Source of the DNA: Aequorivita capsosiphonis DSM 23843
GTDB taxonomy: Bacteria; Bacteroidota; Bacteroidia; Flavobacteriales; Flavobacteriaceae
DNA: 64,000 bases
NCBI RefSeq assembly: GCF_000429125.1
Contig: NZ_AUBG01000007.1
Span: 1-64,000, forward strand
Direction: 5' to 3'
Part shown: positions 30,412 through 39,751 of the stretch, in pieces
Position numbering within the stretch: position 1 is the first letter of the stretch
Layout: each line of letters begins with the position of its first letter
Program-made: the position numbers and the translations under genes
The notes under the pieces: generated by a model
Databases searched by the model: none
The model's input: the letters and a program-made list of their open reading frames with translations, nothing else
What the model was told of the DNA's origin: nothing

Positions 30412-32103
30412 CTATTTGGAAATCAAGAATCGTTTAGTTGATGTAATGTTGTCTTTCGAAATTTTTATAAAATAAGTTCCATTTTGAAAATTTGTTATAT
30501 CAATCTGTTCATTTATTGAAATATTCTTCCGTGAAAGGATCATGGTTCCTAAAATAGTATAGATTTCAATAGTTGTATTCTCTGCATTGCTCAGATTTAA
30601 TTCTGTTGCTGCTGGATTAGGATAAAGCTGAATCCTATCAGTATCAAGTTTATTTATTTCCAAAACTCCATTACTTCTAAAATTCCCTTTTCTATCGCTG
30701 CTCCAATTTCCTTCTGCAAAGAAAAGCTGCGTGCCTTGAGAATCAGTTAAGGTTACCGTGGTTCCGCCATTATTGCCGCTATCTGTGAGGACAATAGAAT
30801 AACAATCTGCCTCAAGAGACAATTCTATGTTAATTGTACTATTACTGTAAGGAGAATCTCCACTAGCTACAATGTCTCCGTTGGAATCTAGAATTTTCCA
30901 ACCCATCTCATATCCCCAATTATCTGTAATAAGTTCCAAGTTTACTAGCCCTGTTCCTTGTGGAGCTTTTTCGAAGGTGGTGGATAGTGAGTTATTAGAA
31001 TTATTATCATCGCTCGGTAACGTTACTTCAAAAGTATTTTCATTATTCAAAGTATAATCTACTGGAGGCAAACTCATGGTTTCCTTTCTAAGTGAAAGGA
31101 TGTTCCCGGTCCAGTTATAGGTGTGTGGTTCTCCATTAATACTATATTGAATGGCCATGGATGTTAGTGGCTCTATTCCAAGGTTTTTGACTATGATATC
31201 AGTTCCAAACTCATCCGCGCAAGTAGATATTATTTCAGGGATTTCCAAAAGTGCGGCATCATTGGCAATAGTAAGTCCAGTAAATGTAGGTAATGCAGAA
31301 TGACCAGTTGGAATTTCTTGATGTGTGTTTGAAATATAAGCTACTACTTCCATATCCTCCAGTACGGTTGGTACATCATTGTATGCAGTAGGGATGGTAT
31401 AAGTAAAAGTACGGTCTACAAAAGTATTAGCAGTTGTATTGTTAATCACCTCGCCCCATTGGCTTGTTATCATTTCGACTAAACGGTGCATATGCACATA
31501 ATTGTTACCTGCGCCGCCACCTGTTTGTGGTCCTATGGTATTATTTTGTAATAAAGCAATATTTAATAAATTAGTAGCTTCTGGACTGTCACTAGTATAA
31601 TAACCCTCTACGTGAACAGTCATTACATTGGTTTGCACATCAATACTCGCTTCAACGGCAAGGTTTACGGGAGAAATTTTTGTCATTGTTTCATTTGCTG
31701 AAATTACCCAATACGGTCTTGCCATTGCAGTTCCTCCTCCGCTAGCCATGGAGCGACCCGGAAAAACGTGTCTGTTCACAGTTGCTGCCGGATAGCCAAA
31801 ACCAGAACCAGAGTAGGATTGGTTTACGATAGCGCTCCCCCATGGAGTTCTAAAATCTGGCTCGCCGTTTCCAGGAACAGCATACCCGCCATTATGTATG
31901 TAAATTAAAGAAACTCTATCTGGATTAGCATCCTGGAGCCCTTTAGAGATAGTGTGGCCGGAAGGACAAAATGTGCAATGAATTCCAGTATACTCCTCAA
32001 GAACTACATTTTGATCTTGAGGTGAGGTCGATACAATTGTTTGTGCAAAGCTGGCAGCTGCCGGCAAGGCAAAAGATAAAAAGAGGGATAATTTTTTAAT
32101 CAT
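30412..32103 (-). CDS. Omp28-related secreted protein with T9SS type A signal (paralogue 2)
   Basis: A 563-aa paralogue of the preceding gene product. Signal peptide 1-20 (ends SFAQ); thioredoxin-like Omp28 domain with VVLEEYTGIHCTFCPSGH (CxxC site CTFC), then SLIYIHNGGYAVPGNGEPDFRTPWG; a second domain with NSNNSLSTTFEKAPQGTG; and a type A sorting domain (QLYPNPAATELNL, ending TSTKRFLISK). The same order, with a short insertion at GFGYPAATVNRHVFPGRSMASGG, indicates tandem duplication followed by divergence. Role unknown; surface thiol redox or protein folding is plausible. Confidence 0.88.
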   Translation of the reverse strand: MIKKLSLFLSFALPAAASFAQTIVSTSPQDQNVVLEEYTGIHCTFCPSGHTISKGLQDANPDRVSLIYIHNGGYAVPGNGEPDFRTPWGSAIVNQSYSGSGFGYPAATVNRHVFPGRSMASGGGTAMARPYWVISANETMTKISPVNLAVEASIDVQTNVMTVHVEGYYTSDSPEATNLLNIALLQNNTIGPQTGGGAGNNYVHMHRLVEMITSQWGEVINNTTANTFVDRTFTYTIPTAYNDVPTVLEDMEVVAYISNTHQEIPTGHSALPTFTGLTIANDAALLEIPEIISTCADEFGTDIIVKNLGIEPLTSMAIQYSINGEPHTYNWTGNILSLRKETMSLPPVDYTLNNENTFEVTLPSDDNNSNNSLSTTFEKAPQGTGLVNLELITDNWGYEMGWKILDSNGDIVASGDSPYSNSTINIELSLEADCYSIVLTDSGNNGGTTVTLTDSQGTQLFFAEGNWSSDRKGNFRSNGVLEINKLDTDRIQLYPNPAATELNLSNAENTTIEIYTILGTMILSRKNISINEQIDITNFQNGTYFIKISKDNITSTKRFLISK

Positions 32104-32461
32104 TTTTCTGATTTTTAATAAGTTAAGTCTGAAGGCGAATTTAATGTTTTAATTCCTAGAATCATTAATGGAGAGAATAGAATTTATCGAGAAAAATGTT
32201 AAAGATTAATGGCAGTCCAAGAAATTGACTCCTGTTTATCTGGAAATTTGTACTTACGAAGAAATTCACTTATAGATTTTTTTGATAAATTAGAGAGCAT
32301 AAATTCCTTGTTTTTAGAGATTAACCCTTTGAGAATCGTCTTAAAAGTGTTAAATTACTGGAAGAGAATACTTAAAGAGACAAAGAATTGCAATAAATAT
32401 CTTTACTTTTGCAAGACATAGAAATAAACTTAATAGAAATAACCCCCTAAAAACTTAAAAA
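32104..32461. other. Divergent intergenic region with a TAnnTTTG promoter for the 244-aa gene
   Basis: TACTTTTG at 32404-32411 lies 51 bp before the ATG of the plus-strand gene at 32462. No second gene is credible: the 70-codon open frame at 32209-32421 covers the promoter. The rest is A/T-rich and presumably holds the promoter of the minus-strand Omp28-like gene. Confidence 0.5.
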
Positions 32462-33196
32462 ATGAAAATTAAATTACTTTTTTTAGCCTTAATTGGATCG
32501 GTAGCAATTGCAAACGCTCAATTTACCGTGACCAATGAGAATGGAGATATTCTTCAGGACGGCGATGTGCTAGAATACGGAACATATGGTTATAATACTG
32601 GAGCTAATTATGATTTTTTTGTAACGAATGACAATCCTTCCGAAGAGATTTACACCAGAGTTGAATTTGTAGATGCTGTTAATGCTGATGGCTCTCAGTT
32701 TGAAATTTGTTATGCCGGCCAATGCTATACTGGTGTCGCAGTAGGATTTACGGCACCACCTACTCCAGGGGTACGAATAATTGCTGTGGGTGAGACCACC
32801 GGAATTGGAAATCATTTTTTAAATGGTGATCCAGGTGATGGTGCTTATGTGATTGATTATATCTGTGCTTTTCACCAATATGAAGCGGATGGCGTAACTG
32901 AAATTGGAACCCCTTTGACATTTACATATCGTTACAACCCGACTTTGGGTGTAAAGGATAACAGTACGGTTAATTTAACGATCCAATCTACCGTTATTTC
33001 CAATAACCTTGTTTTTAATGTGAATGAGCCGGTTAGTATGAAGGTTTACGATCTTCAAGGTCGCGTTGTTAAACAAGCGCATTTTGAAACAGGTCGTCAG
33101 GATGTAAATATGTCAGACCTAAGCTCTCAATCTTATATCCTTCAATTCAATAATGAAAAAGGAGCTACACAAACCACGAGGATTATCGTTCAATAG
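32462..33196 (+). CDS. Small secreted protein with T9SS type A signal
   Basis: A 244-aa exported protein. Signal peptide 1-19 (ends ANAQ), a beta-rich central domain (FTVTNENGDILQDGDVLEYGT; one probable disulphide in FEICYAGQCYTG), and a C-terminal type A sorting domain (LVFNVNEPVSMKVYDLQGRVV, ending TTRIIVQ). The central domain looks like the single immunoglobulin-like modules of T9SS cargo; no enzyme motif is visible. It is transcribed away from the Omp28-like gene and sits in the same redox cluster. Confidence 0.8.
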   Translation: MKIKLLFLALIGSVAIANAQFTVTNENGDILQDGDVLEYGTYGYNTGANYDFFVTNDNPSEEIYTRVEFVDAVNADGSQFEICYAGQCYTGVAVGFTAPPTPGVRIIAVGETTGIGNHFLNGDPGDGAYVIDYICAFHQYEADGVTEIGTPLTFTYRYNPTLGVKDNSTVNLTIQSTVISNNLVFNVNEPVSMKVYDLQGRVVKQAHFETGRQDVNMSDLSSQSYILQFNNEKGATQTTRIIVQ

Positions 33197-33216
33197 AACT
33201 TAAATCTTTTAGATAA

Positions 33217-33252
33217 AAAAAGTGCCCCGAAGATTTCTTCCGGGCACTTTTT
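33217..33252. terminator. Bidirectional terminator between convergent genes
   Basis: Stem AAAAAGTGCCC/GGGCACTTTTT (11 bp) with A and T runs on both sides, placed between the 244-aa gene (plus) and the DUF6029-like gene (minus). Confidence 0.9.
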
Positions 33253-33279
33253 ATTTTGCTTTCGCTGTAACTTACTTTA

Positions 33280-34941
33280 TTAAAAAGTAACAACGATATT
33301 GGCAGTTAAGCCAGTGTTTTCAGGTACATATCTACAAACACCTCCCACGCAAATTAAACCACCGCGCTGACGGCCATAATTTAATGCGAAACGAGCAGGG
33401 CCTTTGGAATAACTTCCTCCAAAGCTGTAATAATGAATCTCGCCTTCGCCTTCATAGTTCCAAGCATCGGCTGCATAAAGTGTAAATGCAGGACTGAAAT
33501 TGTACTCTAGTACCGCACCAGCCCAATTTTTTCTATCTACATTTTTTCTGCTTTTATCAATCCAAAGATGTTGCAGCTCCATACGCAAAGCTTTTCCACC
33601 TTCAAAACGGCGTGTAGCCTCAATTACAGCAATTTGTGCTCTAATGTCTCCTTGGGTTCCTAGCGGTCCGCCTTCGGTAACACCTTTGTCTATAATTACA
33701 TCTTGAAAGGTAGCAACAGAGCTCCATTTGGATGACCAACGGTTTTTTATCTCTATATTGAGATCACGGAAATAACGATCGCCTTTACCAATAAATTTTG
33801 GGTCGTAGGTTTGTTCTGCTTCATTATAGGTCGCTTCCAAACCAGCCCAATATGAAAAATTACCTGCTAACTTAGTACCGTATTTTCCTAATGTTGATTC
33901 TCTATCAAAGGAGTAATACACGTCTACTTGTCCACCTACTTCCCCAGATCTTTTTTCGGTATCGCTGAAAAGTAATCGTGGTTGTGCGTTGTACACATAT
34001 ATATTAGAGAGTAGATAATCGTGTTGTTTTGTTAATGCGGGAACATAATTTACCACCTCTTCATTGAAAACATTTCCTTCAGCATACCGATCTGCGTAGA
34101 AACTGAAATTTTCCAATCGTCTAAAAGTGGAGTTTATACCCAATCCTTTTTGGGCATAGCCTAGGTTCAATTGAAGTGCAGTACCGTCAAAAAGTTGAGG
34201 AGAAGTTACTTGCTCTTCGTTGATAACCACATCTGGATCTTTTGTAATAGCTTCCACACTTCCGTAGAAATTATTTGCTACAAAATCCAGTCTTCCACCA
34301 TAAGCATTAATGTTTGCCGGAATGGAGTCGTTGGGGCCATTTGATTGATAACGGCCCACATAGCTGCCGCCAAGTTTAAGGTCAACCGCATCAATATTTA
34401 ATATTCCACTTAAATTTACATTTGCATCAAGGCCTTGCATAACCCCTTCAGAAACGTCAAAACCATTTCTTAGTTGGCCGAAAACTCCAGTAATGTCAAG
34501 ATTGTCTGTGGGAGTAAATTTAACACGAACTCCTTTCATAGCATTGTTGATGCCCAATTGGCGATCTTCCCAGGTTCTAAGAATTAATCCGCTACCAAAT
34601 TGCTCATAAAAATAACCCCCAGTAACATCTAGGGTCTCATTTTTAAAATTTAAGTAGTAGGTTCCTATTCCATTTTGGTTATCCCAAGTTGGGGAATATC
34701 CCAATAATGCAGAGGGCAAATAGGATTCATATTGAATTCCTGCAGTAAATTTTCCGAGCGAATAATTAAACTGTAAATAATTGTTGGATCTAAAACGATC
34801 CTCTGGCGCATCAAAACCAATTCCATCATCGGGAACAAGCCATTGTGAGTTTGATTCAAGGCTACCAAAAAAGTAGCCGTTATCTTGCGAAAAGGATATG
34901 GCGCCCATTAACATAAAGGCTCCAAGTATAATTTTTTTCAT
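33280..34941 (-). CDS. DUF6029-like outer membrane protein
   Basis: A 553-aa protein with a signal peptide (1-19) and a long series of amphipathic beta strands (for example FTAGIQYESYLPSALLGY, LDVTGGYFYEQFGSGLILRTWED, AVLEYNFSPAFTLYAADAW), ending ANIVVTF. This matches the DUF6029 group of Bacteroidota, predicted porin-like barrels of unknown cargo. Two cysteines near the C-terminus (LICVGGVCRY) could form a disulphide. It follows the TlpA-type gene on the same strand after 26 bp, so an operon encoding a periplasmic thioredoxin and an outer membrane protein is likely. Confidence 0.82.
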   Translation of the reverse strand: MKKIILGAFMLMGAISFSQDNGYFFGSLESNSQWLVPDDGIGFDAPEDRFRSNNYLQFNYSLGKFTAGIQYESYLPSALLGYSPTWDNQNGIGTYYLNFKNETLDVTGGYFYEQFGSGLILRTWEDRQLGINNAMKGVRVKFTPTDNLDITGVFGQLRNGFDVSEGVMQGLDANVNLSGILNIDAVDLKLGGSYVGRYQSNGPNDSIPANINAYGGRLDFVANNFYGSVEAITKDPDVVINEEQVTSPQLFDGTALQLNLGYAQKGLGINSTFRRLENFSFYADRYAEGNVFNEEVVNYVPALTKQHDYLLSNIYVYNAQPRLLFSDTEKRSGEVGGQVDVYYSFDRESTLGKYGTKLAGNFSYWAGLEATYNEAEQTYDPKFIGKGDRYFRDLNIEIKNRWSSKWSSVATFQDVIIDKGVTEGGPLGTQGDIRAQIAVIEATRRFEGGKALRMELQHLWIDKSRKNVDRKNWAGAVLEYNFSPAFTLYAADAWNYEGEGEIHYYSFGGSYSKGPARFALNYGRQRGGLICVGGVCRYVPENTGLTANIVVTF

Positions 34942-34967
34942 TAATATAGGTTTGGTTGGAAAGAATT

Positions 34968-35453
34968 TTATAAGTTAGAGAATTCCTTTACTTTTTCATA
35001 AAGTTCATACTCGGCGCCTGGGCTGTAGCCTGAATGTCTAAAAACAATCTTGTTGTTTTTTACCAAGAGGGTCAATGGAACAGTTGCGGCTCCTACGGCG
35101 CGTTTAAAATCGTTGTTGGTGTCTAAAAGAATAGTGTAATCCCACCCTTTCCCGTTAATTAAGGGTTTTACACGCTTTACGCCTCGGCTGTCATCAATAG
35201 AAACGGCATAGAGCTTTACGTTGGTTTCTTCTTGCCAATCTGGATATATCTCGCTAATAGCATCTAATTCTTTTAAACAAGGAACACACCATGTTGCCCA
35301 TAGGGATATTATAATAACATTGTCGTCTGTAGATAATTCACTGGAGTTGATTGTTTTACCATCTAAGGTGGTCATGTCTATTTTGGGTAATTCATTCTGC
35401 GCAATAGCACAAAGGGAAACCATAACCAATAGTAGGGGGAGTAATTTTTTCAT
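34968..35453 (-). CDS. TlpA-family periplasmic thioredoxin
   Basis: A 161-aa exported thioredoxin-fold protein with a signal peptide (1-19) and the active site WATWCVPCLKEL (CVPC). The cis-proline loop is ATVPLTLLV. It probably reduces or isomerises disulphides of exported proteins, and may serve the neighbouring Omp28-like proteins that carry CxxC sites. It is the first gene of a two-gene unit with the DUF6029-like gene. The region 35454-35697 upstream is an A/T-rich divergent promoter region without another gene. Confidence 0.93.
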   Translation of the reverse strand: MKKLLPLLLVMVSLCAIAQNELPKIDMTTLDGKTINSSELSTDDNVIIISLWATWCVPCLKELDAISEIYPDWQEETNVKLYAVSIDDSRGVKRVKPLINGKGWDYTILLDTNNDFKRAVGAATVPLTLLVKNNKIVFRHSGYSPGAEYELYEKVKEFSNL

Positions 35454-35697
35454 CTAATAGAATTTATAGGATTAATTAATGAATAGCAATATTAAGTTAT
35501 TTTTAAGAAATACTGAGTTTTGAATTGCCGAAAGTTAAGGATTTAACATTCCAAAACCGTGCCTTTTTTTATAAATGCTTTATATTAGCGCACTTTATTT
35601 AATCACTTATAGATAAATACTTACTAATAAAACCGAAGATCGATTGAAGTTGGTCGATTTTTAAATTATAATTATCCCTAAAAATAAATTTATTCAA

Positions 35698-37014
35698 ATG
35701 AAAAACCTTTCCTATTTTAAGATTTTATTCCTATTTGCTTTTATAGCCATAATAGGGTGTAGTAAAAAAGAAGATCCCATCAGCGAGGCGGTAGACAACC
35801 TTTCTATTGTTCTTACGAGTGATATGGGCGCTAATGAATTAGAAGTGATTGGCTTGGAGCAAATGGTGACTTTTAATGTTATGGGCAGTGATGGTGAAGA
35901 CTATACATCATCTGCCAAATTGTATGTGAACGAAACAGAAATTCAAGGATCTACCTATACGTTTAACACCACGGGAAGCTTTGAAGTAAAGGCTGTTTAT
36001 GGAGATGCTACTAGCAATATGTTAAACTTTGAGGTGCTTTCCGATACAGAGCGGGCATTAACCGTTGACTATCGCCGAGCTATGAACGACCAGACTATTA
36101 CTTTTGGGTTATTGGATACCGATGGAAACAATACAGCCTCTGATGCCACTTTTTATATAAATGATCAAGCAATTTCTGGATTTACCTATTCATCCTCCAC
36201 AGAAGGAAGTTTTGAGGTATATGCAGAATATGAACTCAGTGGTGGTACATTCACTACGGACGTAAAAGACTTTGCGGTATATGTGCCTAAAAGAAATGTA
36301 GTATTAGAAGATTACACTGGTACATGGTGTGGCTATTGTTTAAAAGCTGTAGCGGCTATTGACTCCATTAAGGTTTTGACTAACAATCACGTTTCGGTAG
36401 TTTCTATTCACAAAAAATCCTTGGGTGTAGAACCTATGCATTTTCCACAAGTTGTTGATCTTCAGGCTGAATTTGATATTCCAAATGAATTTCCTCAGAT
36501 GCAATTAAACAGAACAGAAAAATGGAACTCACTTCCTAATTCTATTTTTTATGATTATAGCATTGTAACAAATTTGGCGGGGAAAGAGAGCGATGTTTCT
36601 ATAGCTGTCGATTCACGAATTAATGGTTCTACGCTCACAGTAGATGCAAAAGTAGTTTACAGAAATGGCACGGAGCCAGGAGATAAATTGGTAGTGTATT
36701 TATTAGAAAGTGGAATTATTGCAGATCAGGCAAACTATTTTGATGCTAATGAAAATAGTCCTTATTATGGAATGGGAGATCCTATTGTAGATTTCGAACA
36801 TGAGGATGCTTTAAGAAATTCACTTTCCGGACTTTTTGGAGATGCCATTCCTGAAAAACCTGCATACGAAGAATACGAAAAAAGCTATACCTTTGATGTT
36901 CCTTCAGATTACAATGCCCAAAATTTAAGCTTTGTAGTGATGGTGGTAAAGGCAAATAACAACGCGAAAAACTCGCAGCATGCGAAGATTGGAGAATCTG
37001 TGATTTTCCAGTAG
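35698..37014 (+). CDS. Omp28-related lipoprotein
   Basis: A 438-aa lipoprotein (lipobox IIGC, Cys21) with two immunoglobulin-like repeats (about 30-110 and 115-200; LYVNETEIQGSTYTFNTTGSFEV versus FYINDQAISGFTYSSSTEGSFEV, shown in part here) followed by an Omp28-type thioredoxin-like domain starting VVLEDYTGTWCGYC, whose CGYC site is a CxxC motif. There is no T9SS tail, so unlike its relatives at 28416 and 30412 it is membrane anchored. The immunoglobulin repeats probably act as a stalk that presents the redox domain. It is divergent from the TlpA gene. Confidence 0.88.
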   Translation: MKNLSYFKILFLFAFIAIIGCSKKEDPISEAVDNLSIVLTSDMGANELEVIGLEQMVTFNVMGSDGEDYTSSAKLYVNETEIQGSTYTFNTTGSFEVKAVYGDATSNMLNFEVLSDTERALTVDYRRAMNDQTITFGLLDTDGNNTASDATFYINDQAISGFTYSSSTEGSFEVYAEYELSGGTFTTDVKDFAVYVPKRNVVLEDYTGTWCGYCLKAVAAIDSIKVLTNNHVSVVSIHKKSLGVEPMHFPQVVDLQAEFDIPNEFPQMQLNRTEKWNSLPNSIFYDYSIVTNLAGKESDVSIAVDSRINGSTLTVDAKVVYRNGTEPGDKLVVYLLESGIIADQANYFDANENSPYYGMGDPIVDFEHEDALRNSLSGLFGDAIPEKPAYEEYEKSYTFDVPSDYNAQNLSFVVMVVKANNNAKNSQHAKIGESVIFQ

Positions 37015-37033
37015 CACTTAAATTATAGAGATC

Positions 37034-37074
37034 AAAAAACTCCATCCTGAAAATTTCAGGATGGAGTTTTTTTT
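37034..37074. terminator. Terminator after the Omp28-related lipoprotein gene
   Basis: A long perfect stem AAAAAACTCCATCCTGAA/TTCAGGATGGAGTTTTTT with a very small loop, then further T residues, 19 bp past the stop at 37014. Confidence 0.9.
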
Positions 37075-37147
37075 GGAAAATTCACCTGATTTTTTGGAAG
37101 GAAGCCTGATGAATAGCAGTTATCAATTTACGTTTTAATCTAAAATA

Positions 37148-37181
37148 AAAAATCCAGTGAAGCTTACTTCACTGGATTTTT
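37148..37181 (-). terminator. Terminator of pruA
   Basis: Perfect 15-bp stem AAAAATCCAGTGAAG/CTTCACTGGATTTTT with loop CTTA, 20 bp past the pruA stop. Confidence 0.9.
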
Positions 37182-37201
37182 ACATTTATTTCGGAATCTG
37201 A

Positions 37202-38827
37202 TTATCCTAGAAAAGGATATCTATAATCTGTAGGAGAAACAAAAGTTTCCTTTACCATTCTTGGAGAAATCCAACGGTATAGGTTTTGCTTGCTTCCTGC
37301 TTTGTCATTTGTTCCACTTGCACGAGCACCACCAAATGGTTGTTGCCCAACAACAGCACCTGTAGGCTTGTCGTTAATGTAGAAGTTACCTGCTGCGTTT
37401 TCCAAGGCTTTTACAGCTTGTTCAAGTGCATATCTGTCTTCACTGAAAACAGCACCGGTTAGTGCGTATTCACTAGTTTCATCAACTAGTTGCAAAGTTT
37501 CTTCCCATTTCTTATCGTCATAAACATATACTGTAAGAACAGGTCCGAACAATTCCGTACACATCGTGGTGTATTTTGGATCTTTTACTACAATAACGGT
37601 AGGTTCAATAAAGTAGCCTTTGCTCTTGTCGTAATTTCCACCTGCTATTACTTCAACGCTTTTGTCTTTTTTCGCTGCATCAATATAACTTGCAAGTTTA
37701 TCAAAAGATTTTTCGCTAATAACGGCATTAATGAAATTTCCCATATCTTCTGGAGTTCCCATTTTAAAAGAACGGATATCGTCAATCAAATATTTTTTAA
37801 CATCCTCCCAGATACTATTGGAGATATAGCAACGGCTGGCCGCACTACATTTTTGCCCTTGAAATTCAAAAGCACCTCGAGCCATTGCAGTAGCAACTTG
37901 TTTCGGGTCTGAAGTTTTGTGGGCAACGATGAAATCTTTTCCACCTGTTTCACCAACAATACGTGGGTATGTTTTATAATTTGTGATGTTGTCACCAATT
38001 TTCTTCCAAAGTCCCTGAAAAACTGTGGTAGAACCTGTAAAGTGAACACCTGTGAAATCTGGACTAGCCATAAGCGTATCTGAAATCATAGCTGCATCGC
38101 CCATTACCATATTGATAACACCTGCAGGAACTCCTGCTTCACGGAATACGTCCATAATAACCTTGGCAGAATACACTTGCGTGTTACTTGGTTTCCAAAC
38201 AACAACGTTCCCCATTAAAGCGGCACTTGCAGGAAGGTTTCCAGCAATAGCAGTAAAGTTAAAAGGAGTAATTGCATATACAAAACCTTCTAGAGGTCTG
38301 TACTCAATTCGGTTCCAGGCTGCGGAAGTAGATTCTGGTTGCTCAGCATAGATTTCGGTCATATACTGAACGTTATATCTAAGGAAATCAATAAGCTCAC
38401 AGGCTGAATCAATTTCGGCTTGATAAATATTTTTTGATTGACCCAGCATTGTTGCTGCGTTGATCTTAGCTCTATAAGGACCAGCAATCAATTCTGCAGC
38501 ACGAAGGAAGATTCCAGCGCGTTGCTCCCAAGGTATTACGGCCCACTTTTTTCTTGCTTCCAATGCGGTTGAAATAGCTTCTTCCACATTTTTCTTGGTA
38601 GCTTTATGATAAGTTCCCAACACGTGTTTATGATCGTGCGGAGGAGACATAGTTGCGGTTTCCTTTGTTTTAACCTCTTTTCCGTTGATAAATAAAGGCA
38701 CTTCTACTTTTGCCTTATACATTTTTCTGTAAGTATCAAGTACTTCTTCTCGTTCTGCAGAACCCGGCGCATAGCTTTTAATAGGCTCATTTACGGCGAT
38801 TGGTACTTCAAAAAATCCATTTCCCAT
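37202..38827 (-). CDS. pruA: L-glutamate gamma-semialdehyde dehydrogenase (1-pyrroline-5-carboxylate dehydrogenase)
   Basis: A 541-aa NAD-dependent aldehyde dehydrogenase that makes glutamate from glutamate semialdehyde in proline catabolism. Catalytic features: FNFTAIAGNLP, the cofactor loop FTGSTTVFQGLW, the general base Glu in RIVGETGGKDF, the nucleophile Cys in FQGQKCSAASR, and ELFGPVLTVYVY plus NFYINDKPTGAVVGQQPFGG. The frame opens at 38869, but a -7 box (38859-38866) overlaps that region, so the ATG at 38827 (MGNGFFEVP) is chosen. It is a monofunctional enzyme, with proline dehydrogenase elsewhere. Confidence 0.95.
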   Translation of the reverse strand: MGNGFFEVPIAVNEPIKSYAPGSAEREEVLDTYRKMYKAKVEVPLFINGKEVKTKETATMSPPHDHKHVLGTYHKATKKNVEEAISTALEARKKWAVIPWEQRAGIFLRAAELIAGPYRAKINAATMLGQSKNIYQAEIDSACELIDFLRYNVQYMTEIYAEQPESTSAAWNRIEYRPLEGFVYAITPFNFTAIAGNLPASAALMGNVVVWKPSNTQVYSAKVIMDVFREAGVPAGVINMVMGDAAMISDTLMASPDFTGVHFTGSTTVFQGLWKKIGDNITNYKTYPRIVGETGGKDFIVAHKTSDPKQVATAMARGAFEFQGQKCSAASRCYISNSIWEDVKKYLIDDIRSFKMGTPEDMGNFINAVISEKSFDKLASYIDAAKKDKSVEVIAGGNYDKSKGYFIEPTVIVVKDPKYTTMCTELFGPVLTVYVYDDKKWEETLQLVDETSEYALTGAVFSEDRYALEQAVKALENAAGNFYINDKPTGAVVGQQPFGGARASGTNDKAGSKQNLYRWISPRMVKETFVSPTDYRYPFLG

Positions 38828-38858
38828 AACTTTAATTTTTTTGTGTTTATGAAGATTG

Positions 38859-38866
38859 CAAAGGTA
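38859..38866 (-). promoter_or_regulatory. -7 box of the pruA promoter
   Basis: Minus strand TACCTTTG, exact TAnnTTTG, 32 bp before the chosen start. Its position decides the start, since the longer frame would begin upstream of transcription. Confidence 0.65.
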
Positions 38867-39021
38867 CAAAAAATGGAAGCACCAAAACCTAAAATGAAAG
38901 CACCAAACCTCAAAATTCCAAATTCCAAATAAGCTCGATTGTTTTTTTTGGAATTTGGTCTTTGAAATTTGAAATTTTCAGCTTTCCTTTTGTAGCTTCA
39001 CATATTAATTCATTACAAAAA

Positions 39022-39726
39022 ATGTGTACCGTTACTTTTATTCCAAAGCCCAACCATGGTTTTATTTTAACATCCAATCGCGATGAAGCTCCAGGACGCG
39101 AAACTTTCCCTCCGGAAACATATATGGAAGAAGGAGTCCAATTGCTTTATCCGAGAGATGCGTTGGCAGGTGGAACTTGGATTGGCGTAAGCGAAAGCAA
39201 AAGAGCGATTGCCTTAATGAACGGTGGCTTTGTAGCACATCAAAGAAAACCCTATTATAGAAAAAGTAGGGGAGTGGTGGTAAAAGATTTCCTAAAAGCT
39301 GAAAATTTAACGGCTGAGGTTGAACTTTACGATTTTAATGATATTGAGCCATTTACCGCTATTATGGTTGAATGGAATCAAGGTGTTCAATTATTTCAAC
39401 TGGTTTGGGATGGTTTAAGCTATCATTTTTCTGAAGAGCCGCTCGCGCCGCAAATTTGGTCTTCTTCCCCTTTGTATCCCGAAGATTTAAAGAATAAACG
39501 GGAACAGTGGTTTTCAGAATTTTTATTCGAAAAAATTCGTCCTTCTGATGAAGATTTACTCGAATTTCACAAAACAGCGGGAGAAGGAGATTTAATCAGT
39601 AATTTAATCATGGATCGAGGTTTCGTAAAAACCAAGAGCATCACCCAAATTGTTAGAAAGAAAGAAATTGTTGCAATGCGCTATGAAGATTTGCAGAAGG
39701 AAGTGATCAATAAATCAGTATTTTAG
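39022..39726 (+). CDS. NRDE (TANGO2-type) family protein
   Basis: A 234-aa protein starting MCTVTFIP, where Cys2 follows the initiator Met as in N-terminal-nucleophile folds. The family signature LTSNRDEAPGRET gives it its name; LAGGTWIGVSESKRAIALMNGG follows. The eukaryotic homologue TANGO2 is linked to haem or lipid handling, but the bacterial function is not settled. The open frame starts at 38962, but those 20 residues precede the conserved start and lie in a repeat-like A/T-rich region (inverted copies of AATTTCAAATTTC around 38915-38970), so 39022 is used. Confidence 0.88.
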   Translation: MCTVTFIPKPNHGFILTSNRDEAPGRETFPPETYMEEGVQLLYPRDALAGGTWIGVSESKRAIALMNGGFVAHQRKPYYRKSRGVVVKDFLKAENLTAEVELYDFNDIEPFTAIMVEWNQGVQLFQLVWDGLSYHFSEEPLAPQIWSSSPLYPEDLKNKREQWFSEFLFEKIRPSDEDLLEFHKTAGEGDLISNLIMDRGFVKTKSITQIVRKKEIVAMRYEDLQKEVINKSVF

Positions 39727-39751
39727 CCATTAGCCATTAGTCCTGAGGCTT

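Noticed and set aside
32209..32421. 70-codon plus-strand frame upstream of the 244-aa secreted protein
   Set aside because: It covers the TAnnTTTG promoter at 32404-32411 and resembles no family.
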